Position numbers and translations under genes: made by a program. DNA of 34,214 bases from an uncultured Brachyspira sp. (lineage in GTDB: Bacteria; Spirochaetota; Brachyspiria; Brachyspirales; Brachyspiraceae), in NCBI RefSeq assembly GCF_910578695.1, contig NZ_CAJTQJ010000024.1:1-34214 (forward strand), in the 5' to 3' direction. Positions 25,364-32,630 of the stretch are shown piece by piece. How positions within the stretch are numbered: the first letter of the stretch is position 1; every line of letters starts with the position of its first letter. The notes beneath the pieces are model-generated. The model saw only the letters and a list, made by a program, of their open reading frames with translations. It was not told the origin of the DNA and ran no database searches.

Positions 25364-25807
25364 TTATAAGCTGAAAGTGATATTAACTCTTCTTTGTCCA
25401 TTATTATATAAATTATGAAAAACTTTTAAATCTGATGTTATTTTACCAATAGGTATAACTTCCATAGTAAGATTTGGATTATCAGATTGAGAATAAAATA
25501 TAGCTAATGAATTATTTCTAGCACAATATGTTATATCTCCGTTTTGGAAATTTAATTGTCCTTTTGTTATATTTTTAGGCGTATAGCTTAATTGTCCGTA
25601 ATATTCTCTATTTCCATATCCTATCATAGAAACAGTAATAGGCAGTATATTAATTATCTCATTTGCTAATTCTGTATTATATATAATGGCATCTAATACT
25701 TGATTATTTACAGTAATTTTTATCTTTTTACCATTATTATTTTGTGCATTACATAAACTAAATATAAATAGTGATATAATCATTATAAATTTTATTTTTT
25801 TAAACAT
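25364..25807 (-). CDS. Exported cyclophilin-like-fold protein
   Basis: A 147-residue protein: signal peptide (MFKKIKFIMIISLFIFSLCNA), then a domain with KIKITVNNQVLDAIIYNTELA, LPITVSMIGYGNREYYGQL, and GDITYCARNNSLAIFYSQSD, recognisable as the small cyclophilin-like domain family often found beside flavodoxin and CMD genes. This family lacks proven prolyl isomerase activity; the role is unknown. A paralogue is at 27592-28029. The AGGAG ribosome binding site directly adjoins the left end of a palindromic element. Confidence 0.75.
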   Translation of the reverse strand: MFKKIKFIMIISLFIFSLCNAQNNNGKKIKITVNNQVLDAIIYNTELANEIINILPITVSMIGYGNREYYGQLSYTPKNITKGQLNFQNGDITYCARNNSLAIFYSQSDNPNLTMEVIPIGKITSDLKVFHNLYNNGQRRVNITFSL

Positions 25808-25822
25808 ATAAATAAAGCTCCT

Positions 25823-25897
25823 ATTGTTGCTATCAATAAACTCGCTAAAAATTAGCTAATAACCAGCTTTGCTGTTTATTAGCTGCTCGTTTATTTC
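25823..25897. repeat. Palindromic element, inverted relative to copies A/C
   Basis: It starts ATTGTTGCTATCAATAAACT, which is close to the reverse complement of the right end of copy A. It contains a strong hairpin AGCTAATAACCAGC / GCTGTTTATTAGCT around TTT (25854-25884, one mismatch). It adjoins the ribosome binding site of the cyclophilin-like gene. Confidence 0.75.
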
Positions 25898-25970
25898 TTA
25901 TTGTTGCTAATAAAAATTGCTCGCTTGCAATCTCTTTCAAATAAATTTGAAAGAGGCTCACAATTTTTAT
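25898..25970. repeat. 73 bp nested-stem element, copy 1
   Basis: Begins TTATTGTTGCTAATAAAAAT and ends CACAATTTTTAT. The outer perfect stem is ATAAAAATTG / CAATTTTTAT; the inner perfect stem is CTCTTTCAAAT / ATTTGAAAGAG around AA. Differs by one base from the copy at 26023-26095. Confidence 0.92.
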
Positions 25971-26022
25971 GATGTTGCTATAATTTACTAGTTTATCTTT
26001 ATTGTTGTTAATAAAAATTATT

Positions 26023-26095
26023 TTATTGTTGCTAATAAAAATTGTTCGCTTGCAATCTCTTTCAAATAAATTTGAAAGAGGCTCACAATTTTTAT
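26023..26095. repeat. 73 bp nested-stem element, copy 2
   Basis: Direct repeat of 25898-25970 with one C/T difference (TGTTCGC versus TGCTCGC), 125 bases further on. It ends 10 bases before the flavodoxin stop codon. Both stems are conserved and perfect. Confidence 0.92.
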
Positions 26096-26105
26096 AATAT
26101 TAATT

Positions 26106-26663
26106 TTAATTTGAAGATAGTATATTTATATTATTCAGCCAATTTCTTATATTATTTTGAGAAGCTTTAACGCTTCCGCCTGATATACTCAAAGAATTAA
26201 GAATAGTAGAATTAGGGCATAAATTTCTTATATCATTCAAACTTCTTCCCATACCTCCGCCGCCATGAGTGCATAAAGGAGCTATTTTTTTACCGCTGAA
26301 ATTATGAGTTAATAATAATTGCTTTACTGCCTGAGGAATAGTACCCCACCAATTAGGATAGCATAATATTATAGTATCATAATTAGATAAATTATTTATG
26401 CTGGAACTTAAATCAGGTAAAACATTATTATTTAATTCTTGTCTTGCCTGATTTACTGTATCATTATAAGAACTTGGATAGGCTTTAACAGTTTTTATTT
26501 CGAACATATCTGATTTTGTAATATTTTTTATCATATCAGCAGCTGTTTTTGTATTGCCTCCCCAAGAGAAGTACACTATCAAAGTTTTGGAATTTTGAGC
26601 ATTTAATCCTCCTGTCAATAATGTACTAAAAATAAGTAAAGACATTAAAATTATTTTTTTCAT
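26106..26663 (-). CDS. Exported flavodoxin
   Basis: A 185-residue protein with signal peptide (MKKIILMSLLIFSTLLTGG LNA, probable cleavage after LNA) and the most canonical flavodoxin domain of the group: LIVYFSWGGNTKTAADMI (FMN phosphate loop), FEIKTVKAYPSSYNDTVNQA, LCYPNWWGTIPQAVKQLL, and IAPLCTHGGGGMGRSLNDIR. It lacks the insertion after the first strand seen in its paralogues. Periplasmic location is inferred. AAGGAG precedes the ATG. Its stop lies next to the 73 bp palindromic repeats that split the cluster. Confidence 0.9.
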   Translation of the reverse strand: MKKIILMSLLIFSTLLTGGLNAQNSKTLIVYFSWGGNTKTAADMIKNITKSDMFEIKTVKAYPSSYNDTVNQARQELNNNVLPDLSSSINNLSNYDTIILCYPNWWGTIPQAVKQLLLTHNFSGKKIAPLCTHGGGGMGRSLNDIRNLCPNSTILNSLSISGGSVKASQNNIRNWLNNINILSSN

Positions 26664-26729
26664 TTAGATTTCTCCTTTAAGGTTTTAAATTTTAGATTTT
26701 ATTTATTTTTTATAATATTAATTATATAA

Positions 26730-27566
26730 TTATTGAATATTGTTAATAATTGTTATAGCATTTAATGTTCTTGGATATCCTATATAAGGTATGCATTGAG
26801 TTACAGCTTCTATCATCATATCTTTTGTATTGCCCATCGATATATTGCCATTAGCATGTGCTATAGCCTGAGGTTCTGCTCCTCCTAAAGATATAATCAT
26901 TATGAATGTTAAAAGCTCTCTTGTTTTTAAATCTAAACCTGTTCTTGTATAAAAGTCTCCGAAGCAGTTAGCAGATAAAAAATTTCTTATATGCTTTTGA
27001 TTAGAGGCGGCATTTGAATGTGCCAGTCTCATTGATTCTCCAAACATTATTACCTGAGTATCTAATCCTTTATCGAATCTGGTTTCTTCTGTAACCGTTG
27101 ACTGAGATTCAATAGGAAGAGAAATATTTTTTTCTTTGAAAACCTCATTTACTTTTTCTAATGCAGCAAATACTCTTGGAAAACCCACATAAGGCGAACA
27201 TTGATAAATGGCTTCTTTTATCTCTATAGGGCTTACTCCTACATTTAAAGCTGTTTCAATATGAGGCTTAATCATATCAGTGCCTTGCGATGCAGTTATA
27301 GAAACTAATGTTACAAGCTCTCTTAATTTTTTATCTAATGTTCCGTGATTATAAACTTCTCCGTATAAAAAATTATTATATATACTTTCTAATTCAGGAT
27401 CATCTAATTTAGTTATGGGAGCATCTTTTTTTAATAATTCATTATACTTATTTTTTGCTTTTTCTGTCATAGTTAAATTTCCTCCTTCATTTTGTGAATT
27501 GGCATTGCAAGAAAAGAGCATTGCTGATATAGATAAAGATAAAATAATTTTTAATATTTTTTTCAT
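26730..27566 (-). CDS. Lipoprotein with two carboxymuconolactone-decarboxylase-like domains
   Basis: The 278-residue protein has a lipoprotein signal (MKKILKIILSLSISAMLFSC, lipobox LFS-C at residue 20). Two CMD-type repeats follow: about residues 65-140 (KLRELVTLVSITASQGTD, HIETALNVGVSPIEIKEAI, YVGFPRVFAALEKV) and about 185-275 (LKTRELLTFIMIISLGGAEP, HANGNISMGNTKDMMIEA, YIGYPRTLNAI). Neither has the CxxC of AhpD peroxidases, so they resemble gamma-carboxymuconolactone decarboxylase itself rather than a thiol peroxidase. Substrate unknown. Such genes commonly cluster with cupins and flavodoxins; export as a lipoprotein is the odd point. Confidence 0.87.
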   Translation of the reverse strand: MKKILKIILSLSISAMLFSCNANSQNEGGNLTMTEKAKNKYNELLKKDAPITKLDDPELESIYNNFLYGEVYNHGTLDKKLRELVTLVSITASQGTDMIKPHIETALNVGVSPIEIKEAIYQCSPYVGFPRVFAALEKVNEVFKEKNISLPIESQSTVTEETRFDKGLDTQVIMFGESMRLAHSNAASNQKHIRNFLSANCFGDFYTRTGLDLKTRELLTFIMIISLGGAEPQAIAHANGNISMGNTKDMMIEAVTQCIPYIGYPRTLNAITIINNIQ

Positions 27567-27591
27567 TTTAATAAACTCCGTATATTTATTA

Positions 27592-28029
27592 TTAATTTGC
27601 TAGTTCTATACGCATATCAAAATTTCCTTTAATATTTGAAAGTTTTGATATATCAGAAATATTTTCAAATTTTCCTAAATAAATTAAATTATTTGAATAT
27701 CTGAAATTTTTATAAAATATAGCTAAATTGCCCCAAGGAGCATAATAAGTTATATCCCCAGCTTTAGGATTTATTCCGTCTGGTTCATTTTGAGTATTTA
27801 GTTTTTTCTTTAGGTATGATATTTTTTCTGTATTATTAAAGTCTTCTATTTTTAGATTCATAGGCAGAAGAGATAAAAAATCATTTCCTGCTTTTGAATT
27901 TGTTATTACTGCATAAACTTCATTATTATTAAAAGTTAATTTTATTCTTGTATTCTGAGCAAAAGTATTAATAGTAAATAATAAAAATAATGTTATAAAT
28001 AAAATAAAAGATATAATCATATTTTTCAT
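27592..28029 (-). CDS. Exported cyclophilin-like-fold protein (paralogue)
   Basis: 145 residues; signal peptide MKNMIISFILFITLFLLFTI ending near TFAQN, then RIKLTFNNNEVYAVITNSKA, LLPMNLKIEDFNN and GDITYYAPWGNLAIFYKNFR, the same cyclophilin-like domain as the gene at 25364 but with the fuller consensus APWGNLAIFYK. Function not known. It lies 16 bases downstream of the cupin gene and 25 upstream of the CMD gene, so the three form a tight transcription unit. Confidence 0.77.
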   Translation of the reverse strand: MKNMIISFILFITLFLLFTINTFAQNTRIKLTFNNNEVYAVITNSKAGNDFLSLLPMNLKIEDFNNTEKISYLKKKLNTQNEPDGINPKAGDITYYAPWGNLAIFYKNFRYSNNLIYLGKFENISDISKLSNIKGNFDMRIELAN

Positions 28030-28045
28030 AGATAATATTTCCTAA

Positions 28046-28567
28046 TTAATTATTATTAGTATAGCTGTAATACTCTTCATCGGTAACATGCTCAAGCCAA
28101 GTAACATTATTTCCGTCTTTATCTCCTGTTATGGCTATATGCTTCATATAAGAATTAGGAGAAGCACCATGCCAATGCTTTATATTAGCAGGACAATATA
28201 AAGTATCTCCAGCTCTAAACTCCTGTATAGGTTTTCCTTCTTCCTGAGTAAGTCCTATTCCTTCAACAACTATTAAATGCTGTCCTTTAGGGTGAGTATG
28301 CCAAGCACTTCTTGCCCCTGCCTGAAATGTTACATAAGCTACAGAAAATTTAGAAGTTTCATTCGGAGCTGTTACAGCTTCAACTTCTACATCTCCAGTG
28401 AAATAATCTGATGAACCTTTTGATTTTTGTCCTTCTCCGCTTCTAATTAAAATTGTATTGGTTGGTGCTGCATTATATTTATAAGTATTATTAGAATTAA
28501 CAGTATTGTTTTGACTGCATGATACTGCTGCAATTAAAAAAATTAAGATTAATAAAATGTTTTTCAT
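28046..28567 (-). CDS. Cupin-domain lipoprotein
   Basis: The 173-residue protein has a lipoprotein signal (MKNILLILIFLIAAVSCSQN, lipobox AVS-C at residue 17) and one cupin barrel. Motif 1 reads WHTHPKGQHLIVVEGIG (two His plus a further His in place of the usual Glu spacing) and motif 2 GDTLYCPANIKHWHGASP with a metal-binding His, so a metal site is intact. Related cytosolic cupins sit beside CMD and flavodoxin genes in many anaerobes; substrate unknown. It is the first gene after a MerR-type promoter (28624-28654), with AAGGAG upstream. Confidence 0.88.
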   Translation of the reverse strand: MKNILLILIFLIAAVSCSQNNTVNSNNTYKYNAAPTNTILIRSGEGQKSKGSSDYFTGDVEVEAVTAPNETSKFSVAYVTFQAGARSAWHTHPKGQHLIVVEGIGLTQEEGKPIQEFRAGDTLYCPANIKHWHGASPNSYMKHIAITGDKDGNNVTWLEHVTDEEYYSYTNNN

Positions 28568-28623
28568 TTTTTATTTTTCTCCTTTGTCTCTTATTTACTT
28601 GTATATTTCAAAAATGTTTTTTG

Positions 28624-28654
28624 ATTATATCATTAGAGTTTACTCCAATGTCAA
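28624..28654 (-). promoter_or_regulatory. MerR-type promoter/operator of the cupin operon
   Basis: On the minus strand TTGACA (28654-28649) and TATAAT (28629-28624) are both perfect consensus but spaced 19 bases, too long for normal activity and diagnostic for MerR-family control. The spacer holds a near-perfect dyad TTGGAGT-AA-ACTCTAA (28648-28633, one mismatch), like known MerR-family operators. A merR gene lies two genes upstream. The combination of spacing and dyad is unlikely by chance. Confidence 0.8.
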
Positions 28655-28664
28655 GATTTAATTA

Positions 28665-29294
28665 TCATAATTTTAAATTTTTTAACCAGTTTTCTATAAT
28701 ATTTTTTGAGCCGACAATATCATTTCTTGATATAGTAAGCCCATCTTCTATTACTTTTGCATTAGGTTCTAACTGTTTTATTTTTTCTATAGTGCCTGAA
28801 AATCTGCTTCCCCCATGTGTTGAAAAAGGTATTATTGTTTTTTTAGAAAAATCGTACTCTTCAAATAAGCTGTACATTGCCATAGGAAAATCATAATACC
28901 ATATAGGATAGCCTATAAATACAGTATCATATTCTTCAAAATTAATTATTTTTTGAGATAATTTAGGATTTTCTTTATTATTGATTTCATCTTGTACAAA
29001 CTCTAATAATTCCTGATGCGTACTTGGGTATTGATAAACTGTTTGAATTTTAAATAAATTTCCTTTTGTAAACTCTTTTATAGTTTCAGCAAAAAATTCT
29101 GTGTTTCCTATTATTCTGCCATTATCATTTATTCTGCTTGCCCCTGTAACTGTATCTGCTCTGTCAGTTTCTGGAATAGAAAAATATACTATTAATATTT
29201 TTTTTGCTTCAAAAGAATTATTTTCCTGAGCATTACATTGAGTACATATTAAGATTATAAAAATTAGATATAAAGCATTTTTCATTTTTCTCAT
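28665..29294 (-). CDS. Exported flavodoxin-like protein
   Basis: A 209-residue protein with signal peptide (MRKMKNALYLIFIILICTQC NA; a Cys at residue 20 makes a lipoprotein signal possible). The domain has ILIVYFSIPETDRADTV, an insert ending RIIGNTEFFAETI, FIGYPIWYYDFPMAMYSLFE and TIIPFSTHGGSRFSGTI. The ATG has an AAAGGAG site, and the first 62 bases overlap the end of the truncated merR in another frame. It is separated from the cupin gene by 97 bases that contain the MerR-type promoter. Confidence 0.87.
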   Translation of the reverse strand: MRKMKNALYLIFIILICTQCNAQENNSFEAKKILIVYFSIPETDRADTVTGASRINDNGRIIGNTEFFAETIKEFTKGNLFKIQTVYQYPSTHQELLEFVQDEINNKENPKLSQKIINFEEYDTVFIGYPIWYYDFPMAMYSLFEEYDFSKKTIIPFSTHGGSRFSGTIEKIKQLEPNAKVIEDGLTISRNDIVGSKNIIENWLKNLKL

Positions 29295-29538
29295 TTTTCT
29301 CTCCTTTTGAAGTATTTTCTCCTTTTTTTGAAAGCTTAATATATTTTATTATAGAAGCTATTGATATGCCTAAATCACGCATTGATTTTGAGAATTTTAT
29401 GCATTGAAGATTGTATTCATTATAGTTTCTAATACCGCTTTTACTTCTGCTTATTTCAGGTATTATACCTATTTTTTCATAATATCTTAAAGTATCTTTT
29501 GATAATCCTGTTAATTCGCTAACTTCTGATATAGTCAT
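29233..29538 (-). pseudogene. MerR-family regulator truncated after the DNA-binding domain
   Basis: Residues 1-75 are a well-preserved MerR HTH: TISEVSELTGLSKDTLRYYE, then KIGIIPEISRSKSGIRNYNE and IKFSKSMRDLGISIASIIKY followed by IKLSKKGENTS. Relatives then continue for ~45 residues with the dimerisation helix and effector region. Here the frame instead runs into the flavodoxin start region (KGEKNEKNEKCF...) and ends at 101 residues, 62 bases inside that gene. A short direct repeat (TCAAAAAAAGGAGA / TCAAAAGGAGA) near the junction suggests a deletion. It may still bind DNA, or be dead. AAGGAG precedes the ATG. Confidence 0.75.
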
Positions 29539-29573
29539 AATATTCTCCTTTCTCTATTAATTAATTTATTATT

Positions 29574-29683
29574 ATTGCTAATAAAAATTGTTGCCGATAT
29601 CGGCATAATACCTGCCATTCTTACAAATGTCAGACACTCACAATTTTTATCAGCTATTCTAAAGCGAGTTTATCGATAGCAAT
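29574..29683. repeat. Dispersed palindromic element, copy C (110 bp)
   Basis: Begins ATTGCTA and ends TAGCAAT. The outer perfect stem ATAAAAATTG (29581-29590) / CAATTTTTAT (29641-29650) encloses the perfect palindrome TGCCGATATCGGCA (29592-29605). CAGACACTCACAATTTTTAT is identical to copy A. It lies in the probable 5' leader of merR. Confidence 0.85.
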
Positions 29684-29684
29684 A

Positions 29685-29712
29685 ATAATAAATTATTATT
29701 GAACTATATCAA
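29685..29712 (-). promoter_or_regulatory. Possible promoter of merR
   Basis: On the minus strand TTGATA (29712-29707), 16 bases, TATTAT (29690-29685). This puts the whole palindromic element C in the merR leader. Moderate evidence in AT-rich DNA. Confidence 0.35.
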
Positions 29713-29804
29713 ATACTTATGTTTTATAATTAGTTATAATAAAAAAGTATTACTAAATATTTACATTTATGATATTATACAGAGAAATAAAAGTATGGAT
29801 TTAA

Positions 29805-30698
29805 ATGGATATAAAGTCTTTAACATATTTCTTAACTGCAGCCAAAGAGGGCAGTATTACAAAAGCAGCAAATTTTCTCAATCTCACGCAGCCTAATCTC
29901 TCAAGGCAAATAAATAATTTAGAAAAAGAGATTGGTAAAAAATTATTCGTACGAAGCAATTATAGTATAAAACTTACTTCTGACGGTATTTTACTTAAAA
30001 AAAGAGCAGAAGAAATTATTGATATGATAGATAAAACTAGAATGGAGTTTAAATCTTTTGATGATATAATAGCAGGGGATATTTATATAGGAAGTGCAGA
30101 AACTTATTATATTAAATTAATTGCAAATATTATAAAAGAACTTAGAGAATCTCATTCTAATATAATATACCATATACATAGCGGAGCATATTCAGAAATT
30201 ACAGAAAAACTTGATAAAGGGCTTTTAGATTTCGGAATACTTATAGGAAATATAGATTCATCTAAATATGATTATATAGATATTCCTTATAAAGAAGTTT
30301 ACGGCTTATTAATGAGAAAAGACTCTCATTTATCTAAAAAGAATTTTATAGAAAAAAATGATTTATTTGATGTACCTATAATATGCCCTAAGACATTTGT
30401 TAATAATAAAATGCAGACTTCAAAATTTAATGAATGGATAGGAAATGATTTTGATAAGCTTAATATTATATTAAGTTATAATTTAATTTATAATGCTGCT
30501 TTAATGGTTGAAGAGGGTATAGGATATGCTTTGACTATAGACAAATTAGTTAATACAGCAAATACAAATAATCTTTGCTTTATACATTTAAAACCAAAGT
30601 TAGAAATAGAATCAAGAATAGTTTGGAAAAAAAATCAGATATTTTCAGAGGCTTCTAAAATATTTTTGGATAAATTGCATGAAAAATTAGGCAGCTAA
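29805..30698 (+). CDS. LysR-family transcriptional regulator
   Basis: The 297-residue protein has the LysR winged HTH at the N-terminus (MDIKSLTYFLTAAKEGSITK, then AANFLNLTQPNLSRQINNLE and KEIGKKLFVRS) and a periplasmic-binding-protein-like effector domain from about residue 90 (GDIYIGSAETYYIKLIANII, then MVEEGIGYALTIDKL). The HTH is intact. It is transcribed divergently from merR and the redox cluster, and LysR genes often control the divergent operon, so it may regulate that cluster; the inducer is unknown. No clear Shine-Dalgarno precedes the ATG. Confidence 0.92.
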   Translation: MDIKSLTYFLTAAKEGSITKAANFLNLTQPNLSRQINNLEKEIGKKLFVRSNYSIKLTSDGILLKKRAEEIIDMIDKTRMEFKSFDDIIAGDIYIGSAETYYIKLIANIIKELRESHSNIIYHIHSGAYSEITEKLDKGLLDFGILIGNIDSSKYDYIDIPYKEVYGLLMRKDSHLSKKNFIEKNDLFDVPIICPKTFVNNKMQTSKFNEWIGNDFDKLNIILSYNLIYNAALMVEEGIGYALTIDKLVNTANTNNLCFIHLKPKLEIESRIVWKKNQIFSEASKIFLDKLHEKLGS

Positions 30699-30767
30699 TT
30701 ATTATTATTTTTGACGCATTCGGTGTATGTAATGTTTATCTCACCTTTTTAATTACCAATAATTAAA

Positions 30768-30796
30768 TTGACAAATATTTTTATATTTAGTATTAT
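30768..30796 (+). promoter_or_regulatory. Sigma-70 type promoter of rsgA
   Basis: TTGACA (30768-30773), 17 bases, TATTAT (30791-30796): near-ideal, about 35 bases before the proposed TTG start. Confidence 0.65.
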
Positions 30797-30830
30797 ATGA
30801 TTGTAATAATTTTATTTGGGACTGTCAATA

Positions 30831-31928
30831 TTGAAAATAAAAGATATCGGATTTGATGAATATTTTGAAAAATTAGTATTAGAGAGTTTGAATATTAATT
30901 CTTTAAAAGAAATTAATAATAATGAGCTTATACCTGCCAGAGTGATAAGGATTAATAAAAGATACTATACTCTTTTTTCTGATGAGGGAGAGTTTTTAGC
31001 CAGAATAAAGGGAAAAATTAGATATAATTCTGAAGTACAAAGCGAGCTTCCTGTGGTAGGCGATTGGGTGCTGATGAAAAAGTCAGATAATAATGCATTT
31101 ATTGATACCATTCTCACTAGAAAAAATATTTTATACAGAAAAGCTAATATTAAAAAAAATGATATTCAGGCTATAGTAAGTAATATTGATTATGCCTTTA
31201 TTATAGTAGGTATTGATAATGAAATGCCGATGTCTGCTATAGCAAGATATTTATCAGTTGTACATACTTCAAATATAAAACCAATAATAGCAATAAGCAA
31301 AATTGATTTATATGAAGATGCAGAATATAAAGAATTATTAAGAGCTATTAAAGAAACATATCCGAATGAAACTGCTTTTGCATATAGTTCAAAAACAGGC
31401 AGGAATGCAGATATATTTTTAAAGTATATTAATAAAGATACCTCATCTGTTTTTATAGGTGCATCAGGTGCAGGAAAATCAACTATTATTAATTATCTTT
31501 TAAAAGATGAAAAGATGAAAACTAGAGAGGTAAGAGAATATGATTTTAAAGGAATGCATACTACAACACATAGAGAACTTTTAGTATTAGACAGCGGCGG
31601 AATTGTAATAGATACTCCTGGTTTGAGAAATCTCGGACTTTGGGAAGATGATAAAGGAATAAAGAAAACTTTTGAGGATTTAGAAGAGTATGCTAAAAAA
31701 TGTAAATTCAAAGACTGTACTCATCAGCATGAGCCTGACTGCTATATATTAGAATTACTTGAAAATGATGAGATACCTTATGAGAGATACGATGCTTATA
31801 TAACTTTACTTAATGAAAACAGAGAATTACAAAAAAGTTCTATAGAGATAAAGAAAGACAGAAAAATGGCATTAAAGAAAATCACTAAACATAAAAATAA
31901 TTATAAAAAAATTAATACTAAAAAATAG
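30831..31928 (+). CDS. rsgA: Small ribosomal subunit biogenesis GTPase RsgA
   Basis: Circularly permuted GTPase that checks late 30S assembly. It has an N-terminal OB domain (about residues 35-100), G4 as AISKIDLYED, then the Walker A GASGAGKSTIINYLL, the switch region MHTTTHRELLVL, G3 as DTPGLRNLGLW, and a C-terminal zinc knuckle CKFKDCTHQHEPDC. No ATG lies before KIKDIGFDEYF, so a TTG start is required. TTG at 30831 with GGGA 9 bases upstream is chosen; TTG at 30816 is an alternative that adds five residues. The C-terminus is Lys-rich. Confidence 0.94.
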   Translation: MKIKDIGFDEYFEKLVLESLNINSLKEINNNELIPARVIRINKRYYTLFSDEGEFLARIKGKIRYNSEVQSELPVVGDWVLMKKSDNNAFIDTILTRKNILYRKANIKKNDIQAIVSNIDYAFIIVGIDNEMPMSAIARYLSVVHTSNIKPIIAISKIDLYEDAEYKELLRAIKETYPNETAFAYSSKTGRNADIFLKYINKDTSSVFIGASGAGKSTIINYLLKDEKMKTREVREYDFKGMHTTTHRELLVLDSGGIVIDTPGLRNLGLWEDDKGIKKTFEDLEEYAKKCKFKDCTHQHEPDCYILELLENDEIPYERYDAYITLLNENRELQKSSIEIKKDRKMALKKITKHKNNYKKINTKK

Positions 31929-31967
31929 CAGAATAAATTAATAATAAAAGCAGAATAAATTAATAAT
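31927..31967. repeat. Short direct repeat after rsgA
   Basis: AGCAGAATAAATTAATAAT occurs at 31927-31945 and again at 31949-31967 (period 22). The first copy overlaps the rsgA stop codon. Confidence 0.8.
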
Positions 31968-32057
31968 GAAAATAAAAACTTATTATAAATTTAGTTTACA
32001 TAAGACTGTAATAATACAAAAAAATGTAAAATTTAAACAAATTTTATTTACAAAAAA

Positions 32058-32085
32058 TTGACAAAATTATTATATTTATTATAAT
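32058..32085 (+). promoter_or_regulatory. Strong promoter of the tandem ankyrin genes
   Basis: Perfect TTGACA (32058-32063), 16 bases, perfect TATAAT (32080-32085), about 55 bases before the ATG at 32141. Confidence 0.7.
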
Positions 32086-32140
32086 ATTTTTTAAGGTATA
32101 TTTAAAATATATTTTATGTAAGAAGTTTGGGATATTTTTT

Positions 32141-32587
32141 ATGAAAAATTTTAATTTTAAAATATTTTTATTAGCTTTATTAATATACTCTTTGAATGCA
32201 TTTTCAAAAAGCAATATAGCCATTATTGATGCAGCGGGCAGAGGAGATATTAGTAAAGTGAAATCTCTTATAAATAGCGGAGTTAATATAAATCAGCAGG
32301 ATGAAATAGGAGAAAATGCATTGATAGAAGCAGCAGAGGGCGGATATATAGAGGTTGTAAAATTACTTATAGAAAATAATGTAAATTTGAATCTTAAAAG
32401 TAAATGGGGAAGAACAGCATTGATGAGGGCTTCTTCAAAAGGTTATGCTGATATAGTAAAGATACTTGTAGAATCAGGTGCGAATTTGAATATTAAAGAT
32501 AACAGAGGAAGAACAGCATTAACTTATGCTAATCAAAGAGGACATAATGCAATAGTTAAAATTTTAAAAGCTGCAGGTGCTAAATGA
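32141..32587 (+). CDS. Exported ankyrin-repeat protein (tandem copy 1)
   Basis: A 148-residue protein with signal peptide (MKNFNFKIFLLALLIYSLNA FS) and about four ankyrin repeats, e.g. DEIGENALIEAAEGGYIEVV and KWGRTALMRASSKGYADIVK, ending VKILKAAGAK. Predicted periplasmic protein-binding module; the partner is not known. It is clearly paralogous to the next gene, which has the same layout, the same repeat number and the same last seven residues. A consensus promoter lies upstream, but the ribosome binding site is weak (GGGA). Confidence 0.88.
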   Translation: MKNFNFKIFLLALLIYSLNAFSKSNIAIIDAAGRGDISKVKSLINSGVNINQQDEIGENALIEAAEGGYIEVVKLLIENNVNLNLKSKWGRTALMRASSKGYADIVKILVESGANLNIKDNRGRTALTYANQRGHNAIVKILKAAGAK

Positions 32588-32630
32588 AAAACAAAATTAA
32601 TTATTAAAAAAATAAAGGAAGATACATTTT

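Noticed and set aside
28519..28896. 125-codon plus-strand ORF over the flavodoxin and the MerR-type promoter
   Set aside because: Antisense to a clear flavodoxin; composition is that of a shadow frame.
29699..29896. Alternative upstream start and frame for the LysR gene
   Set aside because: The ATG at 29795 is in another frame that leaves the LysR HTH untranslated; the intact HTH begins at the ATG at 29805.
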